Below the pieces are notes generated by a model, which made no database searches, was not told where the DNA came from, and saw only the letters and a list, made by a program, of their open reading frames with translations. Shown here one piece after another: positions 62,293-64,000 of a stretch of DNA of 64,000 nt (position 1 is the stretch's first letter; each line of letters starts with the position of its first letter). The translations under genes and the position numbers were made by a program. Origin of the DNA: JBMHDW01 sp049889175 (GTDB lineage: Bacteria; Pseudomonadota; Gammaproteobacteria; Comchoanobacterales; Comchoanobacteraceae); contig JBMHDW010000011.1 in NCBI GenBank assembly GCA_049889175.1, forward strand, positions 152,335 through 216,334, written 5' to 3'.

Positions 62293-62321
62293 TTGATATT
62301 AATTCAAAATCATGTTATAAT
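62293..62321 (+). promoter_or_regulatory. Near-consensus sigma70 promoter for the DUF4116 gene
   Basis: TTGATA (62293-62298), 17 bp, TATAAT (62316-62321). It predicts a leader of about 120 bases before ATG 62449. The 62115-62448 gap holds no gene; apart from this promoter and two hairpins it is plain AT-rich sequence. Confidence 0.7.
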
Positions 62322-62356
62322 TATTCCAAATTAGATCATAAAATTATATTTTTTAG

Positions 62357-62426
62357 GATCATTCGATGATCGTTAATATAGCTAAATATCCATGTATTGA
62401 CATGACAATCACGCTATAAGTAGCGT
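62357..62426 (+). promoter_or_regulatory. Two small hairpins in the 5' leader of the DUF4116 gene
   Basis: GATCAT-TCG-ATGATC (62357-62371) and ACGCTA-TAAG-TAGCGT (62411-62426), both perfect 6-bp stems. The second ends 11 bases before the AAGGAG of the gene and could tune translation or mRNA stability. No T-tract follows. Confidence 0.4.
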
Positions 62427-62448
62427 AAATTATTTTAAGGAGATAACG

Positions 62449-64000
62449 ATGTATAATGATTATAAGAAAGAAATTCTGAATGCAGTGAAGAGAGATGCTA
62501 GTGCATTGCAGGATGTTGGTGCCGATTTAATGGGTGATAAAGAATTTATTCTTGAGGCGGTGAAGCAGAATGGTTTAGCATTGGAATATGGCATCACCCA
62601 TAGTTGGTTTTTAGGCTGTATAAAGTATAAAATAGATTATAGAGAAGCATCTGATGTTGTCCTAGCAGCGGTGAAACAGAATGGTAGGGCATTGGGGCAT
62701 GCCAGTAAGGAATTGCAGGGAGATAAACAAGTTGTTCTGGCAGCGGTTAATCAGAATGGTAGGGCATTGGAGTATGCTAGCCCCAGATTAAAGAAAGATA
62801 AAGAAGTTGTGATGGCAGCGGTGAATCAGGATGGTTGGGCATTGGAGAGTGCCGATGCTGATTTAAGGAAAGATAAAGAAGTTGTTTTTGCAGCGTTGAA
62901 GACGTGTAGTTGGGCATTGGAGTATGCCCACACTGATTTAAGAAAAGATAAAGAATTTATTCTTAAAATGGTGAACCAGGATGGTATCAATTTGAAGTAT
63001 GCTGATATTTCATTACAGAATGATATAGATGTTGTTTTGGCAGCTGTGAAGCACCATGATTGGGCATTGCAATATGCTGATGCTGATTTAAGGAAAGATA
63101 AAGAAGTTGTTCTTGCAGCGCTGAAGAAGTCTGATTTCGCATTCCAGTATGCCCACCCTGATTTAAAGAAAGATAAAGAATTTATTCTTAAATTATTGAA
63201 CCCGTATTGGCAGTCAATTTGGTTTGTCGGACCTTCATTAAGAGATGATAAAGAATTTATTCTTGAGGCGGTTAATCAGAATGGTATGGCATTGAGGTAT
63301 GTTGATGCTGATTTAAGGAAAGATAAAGAAGTTGTTCTTGCAGCGGTTAATCAGAATGGTATGGCATTGATATGTGGCGCTGCTATATTAAGGAAAGATA
63401 AAGAAGTTGTTCTTGAGGCGGTGAAGCAGAATGGTATGGCATTGATGTATGCCGTTGTTTCATTAAAGAAAGATAAAGAAGTTGTTCTTGCAGCGTTGAA
63501 GACGTGTGGTTGGGCATTGCAGCATGCAACTGAGGACTTTCAGAATGATAAAGAAGTTGTACTGGCAGCGGTGAAGCAGAATGGTTGGGCATTGAAGTAT
63601 GCAACTGAGGCCTTGCAGAATGATAAAGAAGTTGTTATGGCAGCAGTGAAGGAAGATGTTAGGGTATTGCAATATGCCAGTGATGAGTTGAAGAATGATA
63701 AAGAAGTTGTACTGGCAGCGGTGAAGCAGAATGGTTATGCATTGTACTATGCCAGTGAGGCCTTGCAGAATGATGAAGAACTTGCCTTGGTAGCGGTGAG
63801 TCAAAATCCTTATATAATGAGGTATGCCCATGCTGATATAAAGAATGTTAAAGAAGTTTTTCTTGAGGCAGTGAAGCAGAATGGTTATTTATTGAAACAT
63901 GTTAGTCTTGCATTAAAGAAAGATAAAGAAGTTGTCATGTTAGCGGTGAAGCAGAATGGTTATGCATTGGGCTATGCCAGTGAGGATTTGAAGAAAGATA
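62449..64000 (+). CDS. DUF4116-repeat protein, partial (runs off the window)
   Basis: 517 codons, open to the end of the window; AAGGAG precedes ATG 62449. After about 29 residues it is built of 25-residue units of the pattern DKEVVLAAVKQNGxALxYA followed by a short xxLKK/LRK/LQN: 19 full units plus the start of a twentieth, the first two longer (33 and 29 residues). Two units make one DUF4116 domain as found in Legionella-type bacteria and protist-associated genomes. No signal peptide. Each unit should form a helical hairpin, giving a solenoid that could bind proteins. Often seen in amoeba-associated bacteria; a secreted or scaffold role is inference. Confidence 0.82.
   Translation, partial: MYNDYKKEILNAVKRDASALQDVGADLMGDKEFILEAVKQNGLALEYGITHSWFLGCIKYKIDYREASDVVLAAVKQNGRALGHASKELQGDKQVVLAAVNQNGRALEYASPRLKKDKEVVMAAVNQDGWALESADADLRKDKEVVFAALKTCSWALEYAHTDLRKDKEFILKMVNQDGINLKYADISLQNDIDVVLAAVKHHDWALQYADADLRKDKEVVLAALKKSDFAFQYAHPDLKKDKEFILKLLNPYWQSIWFVGPSLRDDKEFILEAVNQNGMALRYVDADLRKDKEVVLAAVNQNGMALICGAAILRKDKEVVLEAVKQNGMALMYAVVSLKKDKEVVLAALKTCGWALQHATEDFQNDKEVVLAAVKQNGWALKYATEALQNDKEVVMAAVKEDVRVLQYASDELKNDKEVVLAAVKQNGYALYYASEALQNDEELALVAVSQNPYIMRYAHADIKNVKEVFLEAVKQNGYLLKHVSLALKKDKEVVMLAVKQNGYALGYASEDLKKD
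62536..64000 (+). repeat. 75-bp tandem coding repeats (DUF4116 units)
   Basis: Near-periodic 75-bp units, each opening with GATAAAGAAGTTGTT or a close variant and carrying a GCGGTGAAGCAGAATGGT-like core. Units differ at many positions, so this is an old, gene-internal expansion, with a few almost identical neighbours (around 63300-63440 and 63540-63750) suggesting recent unit exchange. Confidence 0.85.

Noticed and set aside
62397..62420. TTGACA with TATAAG just upstream of the DUF4116 gene as its promoter
   Set aside because: Spacing is only 12 bp; the pair at 62293-62321 has a proper 17-bp spacer.
63383..63831. Minus-strand open frames rich in His/Ser/Leu repeats
   Set aside because: They are the antisense of the DUF4116 repeats, with the same 75-bp periodicity and no ribosome sites.
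62536..64000. Regular short repeats that could suggest a CRISPR array
   Set aside because: The 75-bp period is in frame with one open reading frame and encodes 25-residue units; there are no constant repeats with unique spacers and no cas genes.

Overview
The window is AT-rich, gene-dense DNA from the chromosome of a gammaproteobacterium. Conserved neighbourhoods support this: gpmI-envC divergent from yibN-grxC-secB, msbA-lpxK, minCDE, uvrY-uvrC-pgsA, yciB-bolA, a ccm block and clpA-infA. Three things point to a host-associated lineage near Legionellales/Coxiellaceae: a leucine dehydrogenase plus branched-chain-type 2-oxoacid dehydrogenase cluster, a protein made of DUF4116-type repeats, and several large lysine-rich orphan proteins. 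This placement is inference; no rRNA or other decisive marker is present.

Region 1 (1-20671) is mostly core. It holds mutY and trmB back to back, an S24-like regulator, hemW and an acetyltransferase, tsaD, bioY-plsY, envC-gpmI, yibN-grxC-secB-msbA-lpxK, then on the minus strand minCDE followed by leucine dehydrogenase and E1alpha/E1beta/E2. folE, an unlisted 59-residue membrane protein and an unknown outer-membrane barrel follow. Region 2 (20763-26050) has tRNA-Ser, uvrY-uvrC-pgsA, tRNA-Gly/Cys/Leu and lolC-lolD. Region 3 (26105-45564) mixes core genes (dapA, bolA, yciB, rluB, ccmCDEFGH, gltA, tilS, accA, recD2, mdh, lgt, a ZIP transporter) with orphan proteins of 753 and 434 residues. Region 4 (45630-55079) has a 344-residue orphan, mfd, mnmA, icd, clpA and infA. 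Region 5 (55330-64000) is accessory: a polytopic membrane orphan, four tandem alpha/beta-hydrolase lipoproteins (the last interrupted by one stop codon) and a DUF4116-repeat protein running off the end.

Packing is tight. Genes often share ATGA stop/start overlaps, convergent genes overlap at their 3' ends (96 bp for lgt and the ZIP gene), and mutY and trmB begin on opposite strands of one CATATG. Several sigma70-like promoters can be read directly, ahead of minC, yciB, gltA, mdh, the ZIP gene and the DUF4116 gene.

Functionally the window covers cell division, lipid A export and synthesis, lipoprotein maturation and sorting, cytochrome c maturation, part of the TCA cycle (citrate synthase, isocitrate and malate dehydrogenases) and branched-chain amino-acid breakdown. 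The most novel material is the lipoprotein hydrolase array beside the DUF4116 gene, and the orphans scattered between core genes. No CRISPR array, insertion sequence, prophage or recognisable antiphage operon was found.
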